NCBI RefSeq assembly: GCF_007997015.1
Contig: NZ_VOSM01000006.1
Coordinates: 1-64,000 of the forward strand
Reading direction: 5' to 3'
DNA length: 64,000 nucleotides
Source: Lujinxingia vulgaris
Lineage (GTDB): Bacteria > Myxococcota_A > Bradymonadia > Bradymonadales > Bradymonadaceae
A program made the translations under genes and the position numbers. Shown in pieces: positions 31,559-41,139 of the stretch. Position 1 is the first letter of the stretch. Every line of letters begins with the position of its first letter. Under the pieces are notes generated by a model. The model worked only from the letters and a program-made list of their open reading frames with translations, did no database searches and was not told the DNA's origin.

Positions 31559-34354
31559 TTAGCCGATACGCCACCCGGCCATCGTGTCCGGCTCACGGTC
31601 GGAGTGCATCGCGATGAGCTCGGTGCGACGGCGAAGGTTGATGAGTTTGGGTTCAAACTCCAGGGTGGGGTCTGTGAAGTCGTCGAACTCACGCTGAAGC
31701 TCGAAGACGCCCAGGCGGTTGCCCTCGGCGGGTACCGCGTAGAAAGAGATGCCTCCCTGGGCGGTGGTGTAGATCTTGGCCAGGCCGCGGCGAGGGTTGG
31801 CGCGAAGTTCGGTGAGAAGTTCGCGCTCGTGGCTCAGGCGCAGGCGGCTGCGGTGGATGTTGCGCGTGGCGTCGAGCACAAGCTCGGCGCTCTCGTAGTA
31901 GTCGCGGCCGGGCAGCCCGAAGACCAGCGGGTTGGCGGCAAGCCAGGCTTTGAGTCGCGGCCAGAGCCCGAGGCTTTTGCGGACCATCCGGCGCACATCT
32001 TCGGCGGAGCGGGTCTGGGGGCGCGTCTCTCCGTAGTCACTCCAGTAGAGGGGGACGAGGCGGTCGGCCAGGCGGTCGCGGTCGAGGAAATGGCTGGAGC
32101 GCCACATGTTGAAGATGTAGGCGAGCACAAGGAGCAGGAGCAGGATGAAGAAGGTGCGGGCGATGGTGGTGCCCCAGCAGCGCCACAGCCCGGCCGCCTC
32201 CACCTGCACGGTCAGCGGGAGGCGCACCGGAGCGCTTGCGCCCTGGCGGGGGACGAGCGCGATCTCGGTGGTGTAGATGCCGGCCTCGCAGCAGGCGTCG
32301 GCGCGCAGGCGCAGGGTAAGAAGCGCGCTGGAGTCTGCGGCGTCCGGGGCGGTGCCTGGCGAGTGCACGACTTCGGTGGTGACCTGGCCCTGGTCGCCTT
32401 CGGGGAGGGCGTTGCCCTTAGCATCGAGGAAGGTCAGGCGGAGGTCTTCGCCCGGCCAGCCTGTGCGCTCGTCGGTGGGGAGGATGACCGCGTCGAAGCG
32501 CTGGGCGCGGCGGTGGTTTCCGGAGAGGCTCACGCGAAGATCGCGGAGTTGGCCGCCGCGCAGGGTGGTCTCAATCTGTGTGGGGGCGGCGAACTGGCTG
32601 ATGAGCTCGGCGCGCACCGGGATGGTGAGGGTGGGGATGGGGATGGAGTGGGCGCCGCGGTCGAACTCCAGGCGCAGAGCGTTGTCGAGGGTGCGGCGCA
32701 GATCGACCGGGCCGCAGTAGGGGGCAACCCGGGTCTCCAGGGTGTAGGACTGGCCGGGGGTGATGGTCTGGGCCTGGTCTGTGGCCACACCGCTGAGCGC
32801 GAAGGTGACGCATTCGGGAAGATCGGCGGGGCGGGCCACGGTGAGGCGGGCGCGGGTGGCGGGGAAGTTCCCGTCGATGAGGATTTCTTGAAAATGATCG
32901 GTGCCGGGCAAAAGATCGCCAGCTTCCAGGTTGGCCGGTGTCGCCGAGATGCGGCGGGTGGAGACCTGGAGGTTGCGCGCGGCGCCGCGCAGGGTCACCG
33001 GGGTGCCCTGGGCGGAGGGCAGCGTGATGCGCGGGGAGAGGATGTGGTCGCCCTCCTGGAGGTTGACGCGCTCAAAGCGGAAGATCGCCGCCTCGTCGGT
33101 GGCGGCCGCCGGCAGGCGGCGCGGCCGGGCGCCGGGCTCCTGGTAGAGGAGGGCGGCCTCGGTGCCGCGGGAGGCGACGTCGGCGCTGACGGCCTGGCCC
33201 TTTTCATTGACAAGCGAGAGGGTCACGCAGATGCCTGCGCCGACCTGCACATAGCTCGTGTCTTCGCCCTGGCTTCCGCAGCGCCCCTGCTGGACGCGGG
33301 TCTCCACAAAGAGACGGTAGTCGGGCAGCGCAACCACCCGCCAGCGGTTGGCGCCGCCTGAGACCTGGACGGTGACCGGCGCGGTGCCAGGTTCATAGTC
33401 GAGGGCGACGTAGCGGTAGCGTTTGCCGTCTTCGTACTGGTGAAGACCGCTGCGGGAGGCGCCGAGCGTGCTAGGCTGGCCTGCCGGGGAGTTGAGGTTG
33501 ATGCGAAGTTCGCTTCCCTGATCCGGGGCGACGGCCAGAAGTCGGATGCGGCGGGCGCCGGTGTGGGCGGGGATGGTGGTGGTGCCCGGGCGGAGAAGAT
33601 GCGCGCTGTAACCCTGGGAGCGCGAGAGGGCATTGGCAAAGGGGCCGAGCAGGTCGGTGGGATCGTCAGCGCCCACCTCGCCGACGCTGCCGCCGCTCTC
33701 TCGGGCAAGATCGACCAGGTACTCCGAGAAGACGCGTCCGCGCCAGCGCAGGAGGTAGAATTGGAAGAGTTCGTCCTGGTGAGAGTCGATGGAGTCGAGG
33801 TAGCGCTCGGCGTTGATTTGAGCGTCGTTGCACTCGCCATCGGTCAGAAAAAGCACGACCTGGGCGGTGTTGGGGCGACGCGCGCGGTTGAGCTCGTCGC
33901 GCACCGCATCGAGGGCTGAGGCGCAGGGGGTGAGTTTGCCGGGGTAGGCGGCGACGGGGCCGTCGTTGGCGAGCATGGACTGGAGGCGGGCGCGGTTCTC
34001 GGCCAGGGGCGCAATGGGCATCGGGGATTCGCCCTCGCGCGCGCCGTTGAGGCGCAGGACGCTGACCTCATCGCGATCGTCGAGCATGCTTAAGAGGGAG
34101 CGGGTGGCGAAGATGGCCAGGCGCTCCGGGTCGGCGGCCGGCCCCTCGGCGGTGCGCACGCGCATGGAGCCGGAGTCGTCGACGACGATCAGAAACTGAA
34201 CGCTGCGCGACTGGGCGCTGTGGGCCGGAGCGCTCTCCTGGGCGATGAGCGGGGGAGCGCAGAGAAGTGCAGCCAGGGTGATGAGCAGCGCGGTCAGGCG
34301 TGGCGCGAAGCGGGAAGAGCGGAAGTCATCATGGCGAGGGGCAGAGGTAAGCAC
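31559..34354 (-). CDS. Membrane-anchored von Willebrand factor A (vWA) domain protein
   Basis: 931 aa with a GTG start at 34354, preceded by GAAGG. A signal peptide covers about 20-40 (LTALLITLAALLCAPPLIAQ). A vWA domain follows at about 50-245 with the MIDAS motif DDSGSM, which binds a divalent metal and protein partners. The middle is beta-rich, Ig-like, and contains paired cysteines. A single transmembrane helix near 725-745 (FFILLLLLVLAYIF) leaves a cytoplasmic tail of about 185 residues. The topology, periplasmic sensor or adhesion part with a cytoplasmic tail, fits an envelope assembly or stress role. The Ser/Thr kinase gene lies 160 bp upstream on the same strand and may phosphorylate the tail (inference). 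Confidence 0.82.
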   Translation of the reverse strand: MLTSAPRHDDFRSSRFAPRLTALLITLAALLCAPPLIAQESAPAHSAQSRSVQFLIVVDDSGSMRVRTAEGPAADPERLAIFATRSLLSMLDDRDEVSVLRLNGAREGESPMPIAPLAENRARLQSMLANDGPVAAYPGKLTPCASALDAVRDELNRARRPNTAQVVLFLTDGECNDAQINAERYLDSIDSHQDELFQFYLLRWRGRVFSEYLVDLARESGGSVGEVGADDPTDLLGPFANALSRSQGYSAHLLRPGTTTIPAHTGARRIRLLAVAPDQGSELRINLNSPAGQPSTLGASRSGLHQYEDGKRYRYVALDYEPGTAPVTVQVSGGANRWRVVALPDYRLFVETRVQQGRCGSQGEDTSYVQVGAGICVTLSLVNEKGQAVSADVASRGTEAALLYQEPGARPRRLPAAATDEAAIFRFERVNLQEGDHILSPRITLPSAQGTPVTLRGAARNLQVSTRRISATPANLEAGDLLPGTDHFQEILIDGNFPATRARLTVARPADLPECVTFALSGVATDQAQTITPGQSYTLETRVAPYCGPVDLRRTLDNALRLEFDRGAHSIPIPTLTIPVRAELISQFAAPTQIETTLRGGQLRDLRVSLSGNHRRAQRFDAVILPTDERTGWPGEDLRLTFLDAKGNALPEGDQGQVTTEVVHSPGTAPDAADSSALLTLRLRADACCEAGIYTTEIALVPRQGASAPVRLPLTVQVEAAGLWRCWGTTIARTFFILLLLLVLAYIFNMWRSSHFLDRDRLADRLVPLYWSDYGETRPQTRSAEDVRRMVRKSLGLWPRLKAWLAANPLVFGLPGRDYYESAELVLDATRNIHRSRLRLSHERELLTELRANPRRGLAKIYTTAQGGISFYAVPAEGNRLGVFELQREFDDFTDPTLEFEPKLINLRRRTELIAMHSDREPDTMAGWRIG

Positions 34355-34514
34355 GCGGGCAACCTTCGTTCGGAGGTCATCGTCGATGTTCCCACCCTAA
34401 GGTAGAGCGAGGCGCTTCGCCAGCGCGCCGCCAATGTGTCCCCCTGTCAGGACACGCGAAGAAGTCACGCGCGTGTATTTAGAGAGGTGGGGATGGGGCC
34501 GGGAAAACGAGCGG

Positions 34515-35747
34515 TCAGGCGAAGAAGAAGAGGATCGCACCCAGCGCGATCGCGCCGACGACAAGTCCCAGCGCGATATCCACCCAGGCGGAGCGCCCCT
34601 CCTCGGCGGGCTCTTCAGGCAGGGCGGTGGCCATGGTGGCCGTCGAGCTGCGTGAGACGGCGGGCATCTGCGCGGTGGGTCGGTAGCCGGGCTGCCGAGG
34701 TTGAGCCTGGCGCAGGTAGTCGACGGTGGGCTCGCTCTCGAGCACCAGGTGCTGGGCGGAGGCGTCGGCCAGGGCCTGGTCGATCTCTACCAGCGAGGGT
34801 CGCCCGTCGGAGCGGGGGCGAGTGTGGGCTTGCTGGTCGGCGCTGCCGGTGGAGGGAGGGGCGCTGGTCAGGGGGACATCGTCGGTGTAGGGGCCGACGC
34901 CTTCGAGGTTGAGGGCGCGCAGTGCGTCGATCATCTCGACGGCGCTCTGATAACGGCGGCTGAGATCTTTGGCGATGGCCCGCTCCAGAATAGGCGCAAA
35001 GACCGAGCGTCGCAGCTCACGGGGGAGTTTGATGTCTTTTTTGGAGCCCTGAAAGACGATCGTGTCATAGACGTTTTCGATGTCGACAACTTTTTCGCCG
35101 GTGAGCATCTCGGCCAGGATCAAACCTAAGGCGTAGATGTCGGCCTGGGGGCCGACGTTCTTTTTGTGCACGAGCTCCGGCGACATGTAGGCGGGGGTTC
35201 CCACCAGGGTGCCGGCGTTGGTGATCTCAAAGTCGGTCTCGCCATCGAGGGCTTTGGCAAAGCCGAAGTCCAGAACTTTGACCTGTCCGCGGTCGCCATC
35301 GTTGACCAAAAAGATGTTGGCCGGCTTTAAGTCGCGGTGGACGATGCCGGTGGCGTGGGCGGCGTGCAGGGCGGCCAGGGCCTCAATGGTGATGCGGCGC
35401 GCCAGCGCCTCGGAGAGGGCGCCGTGGTGCTGGAGCAAGGAGCGCAGGTCGGTGCCCTGCAGGTACTCCATGGCCATGTAGGGCAGGCCCGACTCGGTCT
35501 GGCCGTAGTAGTAGACCTGGACGACGTGGGGGTGGCGCAGGCTGTAGATGAGGCTTGCCTCGCGCTCAAAGCGCTGGCGCAGCTCATTCTCGTCGTGGGG
35601 GCCGGGCTTGAGCACCTTGAGCGCGAGGGTGCGGTGCTCAAGCAGATCGCGAACTTTGTAGACGGCGCCGAAGTTGCCGCTGTCGATTTCTTCTTCGACG
35701 CGGAAGACATCGTCGACGATGTCGCCGGCAGCGGGCATCAGGGCCAT
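34515..35747 (-). CDS. Membrane-anchored serine/threonine protein kinase (PknB-type)
   Basis: 410 aa from MALMPAAGDIVDD. The kinase domain is at about 12-275: Gly loop DSGNFGAVY, Lys in ALKVLK, catalytic HRDLKPANIF, DFGFAK, and activation-loop end GTPAYMSPE. All key residues are present, so it should be active. An S/P-rich linker follows, then a C-terminal transmembrane helix (IALGLVVGAIALGAILFFF) that ends the protein, so the kinase faces the cytoplasm with no extracytoplasmic sensor. The open frame extends upstream to 36395, but that is translated repeats. No good ribosome site precedes this start; the start choice rests on where the conserved domain begins. Confidence 0.92.
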   Translation of the reverse strand: MALMPAAGDIVDDVFRVEEEIDSGNFGAVYKVRDLLEHRTLALKVLKPGPHDENELRQRFEREASLIYSLRHPHVVQVYYYGQTESGLPYMAMEYLQGTDLRSLLQHHGALSEALARRITIEALAALHAAHATGIVHRDLKPANIFLVNDGDRGQVKVLDFGFAKALDGETDFEITNAGTLVGTPAYMSPELVHKKNVGPQADIYALGLILAEMLTGEKVVDIENVYDTIVFQGSKKDIKLPRELRRSVFAPILERAIAKDLSRRYQSAVEMIDALRALNLEGVGPYTDDVPLTSAPPSTGSADQQAHTRPRSDGRPSLVEIDQALADASAQHLVLESEPTVDYLRQAQPRQPGYRPTAQMPAVSRSSTATMATALPEEPAEEGRSAWVDIALGLVVGAIALGAILFFFA

Positions 35748-35862
35748 GGGGGGAACTCGAGCAACGGGCAGATCACGAGGAAAGGGGGCGCGGCGGGCTA
35801 TGATGGCCTCTGTGGGGAAAGGTGGCAAGAGTAAAGGAGTTGGCGGTGGGGAAGATGTCGGG

Positions 35863-36290
35863 GTGCCAGGCACTGCGGTGAAATGTGGGGGATGTCCGGG
35901 TGCCAGGCACTGCGGTGAAATGTGGGGGATGTCCGGGTGCCAGGCACCGCGGCGAAATGTGGGGGATGTAGGGGTGCCAGGCACCGCGGCGAAATGTGGG
36001 GGATGTAGGGGTGCCAGGCACCACGGTGAAATGTGGGAGATGTGCGAGTGCCAGGCACCGCGGCAGATTTCGATGCGTGTTGAGATGTCCGGGTGCCAGG
36101 CACTGCGGCAGATTTCGATGCGTGTTGAGATGTCCGGGTGCCAGGCACTGCGACAGATTTCGATGCGTGTTGAGATGTCCGAGTGCCAGGCACCGCGGCG
36201 GATTTCGATGTGTGTTGAGATGTACGAGTGCCAGGCACCGCGGTCGCGGGTTGTGATGGTGACGACGATCGATGGCCTGGCACCCGGGGG
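35863..36290 (+). repeat. Repeat array 16, 10 units, 37-bp then 45-bp period, upstream of kinase
   Basis: Cores begin at 35863, 35900, 35937, 35974, 36011 and 36048 (37-bp units with filler GTGAAATGTGGGGGATGT). They continue at 36093, 36138, 36183 and 36228 (45-bp units with filler AGATTTCGATGCGTGTTGAG). A T-centred unit (GGCCTGGCACCC) ends the array near 36274. Tails are CACTGCGG or CACCGCGG instead of TCGNNCA. Two unit types joined end to end show that an array can switch filler. Confidence 0.95.
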
Positions 36291-36558
36291 GATCTGTAAG
36301 AAGATGTGGGACAATTTGAGCGGGAATGGTAAGGTGTGCGGGCGACGTTGAATCTGGCAGCGGGGGGACCACCTTTGATGGGCGGGAAGGCGCATTGAGC
36401 GAAGCCATTCGGCGTATCAACAACGATCAGTTTAGAGGTGGGGCAGCGCGGGTTGTCGGTCGGAGAGGCGTCGACCTAAGATCCCGATGGTGAGTTTGAC
36501 ACAAGAGACCCGCTTGCGGCGTGTGCGCACGTGGTGAGGGGAGACGATCAGGAACGAG
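36291..36558. other. Intergenic region before S41 protease, no gene seen
   Basis: This 268-bp stretch between array 16 and the protease ATG contains no plausible gene. TTGACA at 36496-36501 could be a -35 element, but no matching -10 is seen at 16-18 bp. It probably holds the protease promoter. Confidence 0.4.
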
Positions 36559-39549
36559 ATGAGCTTTATGAAACGACAGGGTCGCTATGTGGTAGCTGCC
36601 GTCGCCGTGACGATCGCGTTTGCGCTGAGCGTGCAGTTTGGCGAGCGCGGGGTGCAGTTTGATTTAAGTCAGGCGACGGTCTCGGCCCAGGAGGGGGAGG
36701 AGGAGGCGTATCGCTTCTCTTCGCTGCGGATTCTCAACCGGGTGCTCCTGCAGCTGAAAGACAACTACGTGGAGCCCGAGCGTATTGAGCCGGCGAAGAT
36801 GCTGATCGCGTCCCTGGAGGCGGTGCAGAACCAGATTCCGGAGTTTGTGGTCAGCTATGAGGTCGATGAGCCCGAGCAGAGCCCGGAGAAGGTGGTGGTG
36901 CAGGTGGGCTCGGAGCGGCGGGAGTTTGAGGCCAACTCCATGGAGAGTCTCTGGGAGATGAGCCTTCGTCTCAAAGAGATCTTTTTGTTTGTGGAGCAGC
37001 ACCTGCCCGAGGATCCGGAGCGTAAGAATGAGGATATTGAGTACGCCGCGATCAACGGGCTGCTCTCCACGCTGGACCCGCACAGCAATCTTTTGCCGCC
37101 GACCTATTATGAGGAGATGCAGACCCAGACCGGGGGGCGTTTCGGGGGGCTGGGGATCGTGATCTCGATTCGCGACGGGCAGCTCACTGTGATCAGCCCG
37201 ATTGAGGGGACGCCGGCCTCGCAGCGGGGCATTAAGGCACAGGATCGTATTGTGCGTATCGGCGAGGAATCGACGATCAATATGAACCTCAACGAGGCGG
37301 TGAATTTGCTTCGCGGGGAGCCGGGCACCGATGTGAATTTGTGGATTCAGCGGGCGAACTGGCCGGAGCCGCGCGAGTTCACGGTGACGCGAGCGGTGAT
37401 CAAGATCGAGAGCGTGGACTCCAAGCCCCTGGCCGAGAAGGTGGGGTATCTGCGCATCAAGAATTTTCAGGCCAACACCTACAGCGATGTGCGCACCCAT
37501 CTGGCGGAGCTCAAGGAGCAGATGGGCGGGATGCAGGGGCTGATTCTGGATATGCGGGACAACCCGGGCGGGCTTCTGGAGCAGTCGATCCGCATCAGCG
37601 ACCTCTTTGTCGATGAAGGGACGATCGTGAGCACCGTCGGGGTGGGCAACAAGCTTCGGGAGACGAAGTCGGCCAACCGCGCGGGCACCGAGCCCAATTA
37701 TCCGATCGTGGTGCTGGTCAACGGCGGAAGCGCCTCGGCCAGTGAGATTGTGGCCGGTGCGTTGCAGAAGAACGATCGGGCGGTGGTGCTGGGCGATACG
37801 ACCTTTGGCAAGGGAACGGTGCAGATTCTCTATGAGTTCCCGGACGACTCGGCGCTCAAGCTGACGGTGGCGCAGTATCTGACCCCGGGTGGGGTTTCGA
37901 TTCAGAACGAGGGGATCATCCCCGATCTGCGCACGATTCCGGTGGTGGTGACGCCGGATTCGGTCAACATGTTTTTGTCACAGTCGATGCAGCGCGAGAG
38001 TGACCTGGCGATGTCTTTGGCCAACCCCTCGACCCAGCCCGATGCCGGGGGCGTGGTGCGGCAGATTCGCTACCTGGATGAAGACGCGCTCAGCGAGGAT
38101 GAAGAGGAGTTCGTCAACCCGGATGAGTTCCGCGAAGATTTTGAAATTCGGCTGGCCCAGCGGCTGCTGGTTGCCGCTGGCGAAGAGCACCGACGGGAGG
38201 CGCTGCTGGAGAAGCTCCAGGGCGAGTTACAGTCGGTCTTCGACGCGGAGCTGGCCGAGATCAAGACGGAACTCGACAAGATGGGCGTGGATTGGAGCGC
38301 TGGCGAGTCGGTGGCCAACGCCGATTACGAGCTTGAGGTGCGCACCTCGACCGAAGGCCCCTGGGAGGCCGGTCAGGAGATCGAGGTGACCGCCGCGCTG
38401 ACCAACCGCGGTACTCAGCCGCTCCACCGGGTTAAGGCGCTGACGCGCTCCGATAACCTGCTGCTGCGCCACCGAGAGTTTATCTTCGGTAAAGTTGAGC
38501 CCGGGGAGACGCGGGAGTGGACGGTCACCCTGGAGATTCCCAAGGACAGCGCCAGCCGCCACGATCGCATGGAGTTTGTGGTCAGCGATGATGAGCAGGA
38601 GTTTGCTGGCGAGCATCATTTTGACCTTCCGATTCAGGGCCAGGAGCGTCCGCAGTTTGCGTTCTCCTATGAGGTTCTCGGCGGAAACGGTGATGGGGTG
38701 TTGCAGGCTGAGGAGGATGTCACCCTGCGCATTCATCTGGAAAATGTTGGCGCCGTGCCCAGCGATGAGGTGATGGTTTACCTCAAGAACCTCTCGGGCG
38801 ATGCGATCTATCTGAACCGCGGCCGGGGAACGGTTGAGGATCTGGCGGCGGGCGGAACCGAAGAGTTCGACTTTGAGTTCCGCGTGCGCCGAAGCCCCGA
38901 GGAGGGAGTGGCCCGGCTGGAGCTCGACCTCTACGACATGGCCTACCGGGAGTTTGTGCAGAAGATTTTGGAGATTCCCGTCATCGAGGATGTGGCACCG
39001 GTCGAAGAGGCCGGAGGCGTGGCGACGATCGGCGCCCAGGGAGCGGTCTCGCACGTTGGTGCGCACGCCCGGAGCGCGGAGGTCGCGCGTCTGGAGCCCG
39101 GTGCCCGGCTGGAGGTTGCAGCGCGCAGTGGCGACTGGCTCAAGCTCAAGCTCGGAGATCGCGAGGTCTGGGTCAGCTCCGACAAGGCGACGACGGCCGA
39201 TGGTGAGGCGTCCTCGGGCGATAGTGTCGCCAGCTGGAGCCGTTTCCAGAAGCCGATGGTGTCGCTCAACCCGACGCAGATGCTGACAGGAGACGCGGCC
39301 GTGCAACTCAAGGGCACCATCCGCGATGAGGGTCTGATTCAGGATTACTACGTGGTGGTGCAGCGTCAGGGGGGCCCACGTGACGTTCAGACGCGTAAGT
39401 TGAACTATGAGCGCGTCGATCGCGATGAGGTGTCCTTCGACGCCCAGGTGCCTCTCTTTGAGGGCATGAACCGAATCTCGCTGGTCACGCGTGACGAGTC
39501 TGGTTTGATGACCACGGAGAGCGTGTACGTGTACCGCGAACGAAGCTGA
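36559..39549 (+). CDS. S41 (C-terminal processing) family serine protease with PDZ and C-terminal extension
   Basis: 996 aa, about twice the usual CtpA/Prc length. An N-terminal signal or anchor (about 8-25) exports it. A region of about 45-190 precedes the PDZ domain (about 190-285; GGLGIVISI, GIKAQDRIVRIG). The S41 core has DMRDNPGGLLEQS, VNGGSASASEIVAGAL (catalytic Ser near 396) and DTTFGKGTVQ (Lys near 419). After about 500 come a helical segment and an Ig-like or CARDB-like region (TNRGTQPLHRVKAL, ENVGAVPSDEVMVYL), then an SH3-like module near 820-885 (ARLEVAARSGDWLKLKL) and a last beta-rich domain. It is likely a periplasmic processing protease with its own substrate-binding or cell-wall-binding modules. 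ATG 36559 is chosen with AGGAACGAG upstream; ATG 36568 is possible. Confidence 0.92.
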   Translation: MSFMKRQGRYVVAAVAVTIAFALSVQFGERGVQFDLSQATVSAQEGEEEAYRFSSLRILNRVLLQLKDNYVEPERIEPAKMLIASLEAVQNQIPEFVVSYEVDEPEQSPEKVVVQVGSERREFEANSMESLWEMSLRLKEIFLFVEQHLPEDPERKNEDIEYAAINGLLSTLDPHSNLLPPTYYEEMQTQTGGRFGGLGIVISIRDGQLTVISPIEGTPASQRGIKAQDRIVRIGEESTINMNLNEAVNLLRGEPGTDVNLWIQRANWPEPREFTVTRAVIKIESVDSKPLAEKVGYLRIKNFQANTYSDVRTHLAELKEQMGGMQGLILDMRDNPGGLLEQSIRISDLFVDEGTIVSTVGVGNKLRETKSANRAGTEPNYPIVVLVNGGSASASEIVAGALQKNDRAVVLGDTTFGKGTVQILYEFPDDSALKLTVAQYLTPGGVSIQNEGIIPDLRTIPVVVTPDSVNMFLSQSMQRESDLAMSLANPSTQPDAGGVVRQIRYLDEDALSEDEEEFVNPDEFREDFEIRLAQRLLVAAGEEHRREALLEKLQGELQSVFDAELAEIKTELDKMGVDWSAGESVANADYELEVRTSTEGPWEAGQEIEVTAALTNRGTQPLHRVKALTRSDNLLLRHREFIFGKVEPGETREWTVTLEIPKDSASRHDRMEFVVSDDEQEFAGEHHFDLPIQGQERPQFAFSYEVLGGNGDGVLQAEEDVTLRIHLENVGAVPSDEVMVYLKNLSGDAIYLNRGRGTVEDLAAGGTEEFDFEFRVRRSPEEGVARLELDLYDMAYREFVQKILEIPVIEDVAPVEEAGGVATIGAQGAVSHVGAHARSAEVARLEPGARLEVAARSGDWLKLKLGDREVWVSSDKATTADGEASSGDSVASWSRFQKPMVSLNPTQMLTGDAAVQLKGTIRDEGLIQDYYVVVQRQGGPRDVQTRKLNYERVDRDEVSFDAQVPLFEGMNRISLVTRDESGLMTTESVYVYRERS

Positions 39550-39589
39550 TGTTCGGGCGAAAGCCCTGGATGATGTGAGACATAAATAA

Positions 39590-39619
39590 CGCCCGGATCG
39601 GATGATCCGGGCGTTTTTT
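39590..39619 (+). terminator. Rho-independent terminator after S41 protease
   Basis: A perfect 10-bp stem, CGCCCGGATC at 39590-39599 and GATCCGGGCG at 39604-39613, has a GGAT loop and is followed by six T. It lies 40 bp after the protease stop. Confidence 0.93.
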
Positions 39620-39656
39620 AATTGCGCCAACCTGGGGTGTGCAGGTTCAAGACCTG

Positions 39657-39800
39657 GTGCCAGGCCATCGAACATGTTTCTTCAAACAACCTGAAGATCG
39701 GGTGCCAGGCCATCGAACATGCGGTTGCAGACGACCTGGTGCCAGGCCATCGGACATGTGGTTGCAGACGACCTGGTGCCAGGCCATCGAACATCAGAAC
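39657..39800 (+). repeat. Repeat array 17, 4 units, 45/37/37-bp spacing, between terminator and rnz
   Basis: Cores begin at 39657, 39702, 39739 and 39776, all with CCATCG(A/G)ACAT tails and fillers containing GTTGCAGACGACCTG. It lies between convergent genes, after the S41 terminator and before the rnz stop. Confidence 0.93.
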
Positions 39801-39841
39801 GAAGATCGATGTCACCCGGAGCAACCTATGCGCACATCGCG

Positions 39842-40765
39842 TTAGTGATCGCGGCGCTCTACCGTGAATTCGGCCAGATCACGCGCGATCTCGACGTTGG
39901 GGAAGATCGAACGTGCGCCCCGGAGCACTTCCTCCAGGTTGAGGTGCTTTTGGGAGATGTGCGTCAGAATCAGGCGCCGGGCCCGGGCGTCGCGAGCGCA
40001 TCGCGCGGCGTCGGCCGAGGTGGAGTGTCCGCGCTGGTGGGCGCTGCGTTCATCACCGGCGACGTAGGTGGCCTCGTGGATGAGGAGGTCGGCATCGCGA
40101 GCCAACTCAACGGCCTCGGGGCAAGGGATGGTGTCGCAGCAGTAGGCGATCTTCAGACCTGGTCGTGCCGGCCCGAGCACCTGGGCGGGCTCGATCGTGC
40201 GGCCATCCTCCAGGGTGATGGTTTCGCCACGTTGCAACTTTCCGAAGAGCGGGCCTGAGGGGATGGACAGGGCGCGGGCGCGCTCAAGATCAAAGCGTCC
40301 CGGGCGACTCTCTTCGACGAGGGCGTAGCCCCAGGTATCGATGCGGTGATTCAAAGCCTGCGTCTCGACGTGAAAGCCCTCGCCATCAAAGACGGTGCCA
40401 GCCTCGGTGATCTCGTGCAGGCGCACGCGAAAGCCGGGCCGAAGGATGTGCAGATCATGGAGGGTCTTGAACCAGCGTCGCAACCCGCGGGGGCCGTAGA
40501 TGTCGAGAGCGTCATCGCGCTGATTGAGCGTCAGTGAGCCGAGCAGGCCGGGGAGGCCGTTGACGTGGTCGCCGTGGAAGTGGCTCAAAAAGATCGCGCG
40601 CAGCGCGCCGGGGCGAAGCCCCGAGCGGGTCAGCTGCAGCTGAGTGGCCTCGCCGCAGTCAAAGAGAAAGAGCTCTCCTTCGCGAAAGAGTGCGACCGAT
40701 GAGACGTTGCGTTGCGGCATGGGCTTGCCGCTGCCGGTCCCGAGAAAAACGAGTTGAATGGACAT
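39842..40765 (-). CDS. rnz: Ribonuclease Z (tRNA 3'-processing endonuclease)
   Basis: 307 aa, the typical length for the long-bodied bacterial RNase Z. It removes the 3' trailer from tRNA precursors. The metallo-beta-lactamase signature H62-x-H64-x-D66-H67 (SHFHGDHVNG) is present, as are the N-terminal FLGTGSGKPMPQRN, CCDT, HEATY and the final ILTHISQKH histidine motif; all zinc ligands appear intact. The gene is flanked by arrays 17 and 18 but has none inside. Confidence 0.95.
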   Translation of the reverse strand: MSIQLVFLGTGSGKPMPQRNVSSVALFREGELFLFDCGEATQLQLTRSGLRPGALRAIFLSHFHGDHVNGLPGLLGSLTLNQRDDALDIYGPRGLRRWFKTLHDLHILRPGFRVRLHEITEAGTVFDGEGFHVETQALNHRIDTWGYALVEESRPGRFDLERARALSIPSGPLFGKLQRGETITLEDGRTIEPAQVLGPARPGLKIAYCCDTIPCPEAVELARDADLLIHEATYVAGDERSAHQRGHSTSADAARCARDARARRLILTHISQKHLNLEEVLRGARSIFPNVEIARDLAEFTVERRDH

Positions 40766-40891
40766 GATACGATGGTCGAGGCTGGCAAAATCGATGAAGC
40801 GTCAGGGCGCCGGAGAAGTCGGGGCCAAAAGGTCGGCCACCATGGACGATCGCAGGGATCGGGTCAACCGGGGTGATATGACGCTGCGTAG

Positions 40892-41062
40892 GTGCCAGGC
40901 CATGCGACATGTCCGGGTGCCAGGCCATGCGACATGTCCGGGTGCCAGGCAAAGCGACATGTGCGGGTGCCAGGCAAAGCGACATGTGCGGGTGCCAGGC
41001 AAAGCGATATGTGCGGGTGCCAGGCAAAGCGACATGTCCGGGTGCCAGGCCATGCGACATGT
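40892..41062 (+). repeat. Repeat array 18, 7 units, exact 25-bp period
   Basis: Cores begin at 40892, 40917, 40942, 40967, 40992, 41017 and 41042. The unit is GTGCCAGGC, CATGCGACAT or AAAGCGACAT, and GTCCGG or GTGCGG. At 25 bp this is the shortest intergenic unit and shows core plus tail almost without filler. The rest of the 374-bp gap holds the rnz upstream region (40766-40891) and the bcp terminator. Confidence 0.95.
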
Positions 41063-41080
41063 CAGCCCATGGAACAAGAC

Positions 41081-41123
41081 AAAAAACGCCCCGGATGCGG
41101 TATCGGCCGCGTCCGGGGCGTTT
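41081..41123 (-). terminator. Rho-independent terminator after bcp
   Basis: Read on the minus strand, AAACGCCCCGGACGCGG pairs with CCGCATCCGGGGCGTTT (one bulged base) and runs into TTTTTTG. It lies 17 bp beyond the bcp stop and fits as its terminator. Confidence 0.88.
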
Positions 41124-41139
41124 GTGTCTCGTCGGAGAA

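Noticed and set aside
35748-36395. N-terminal extension of the Ser/Thr kinase
   Set aside because: It is translated array 16; the kinase domain begins right after the Met at 35747.
36496-36501. TTGACA as a promoter of the S41 protease
   Set aside because: No acceptable -10 hexamer follows at 16-18 bp; a bare hexamer in GC-rich DNA is weak evidence.
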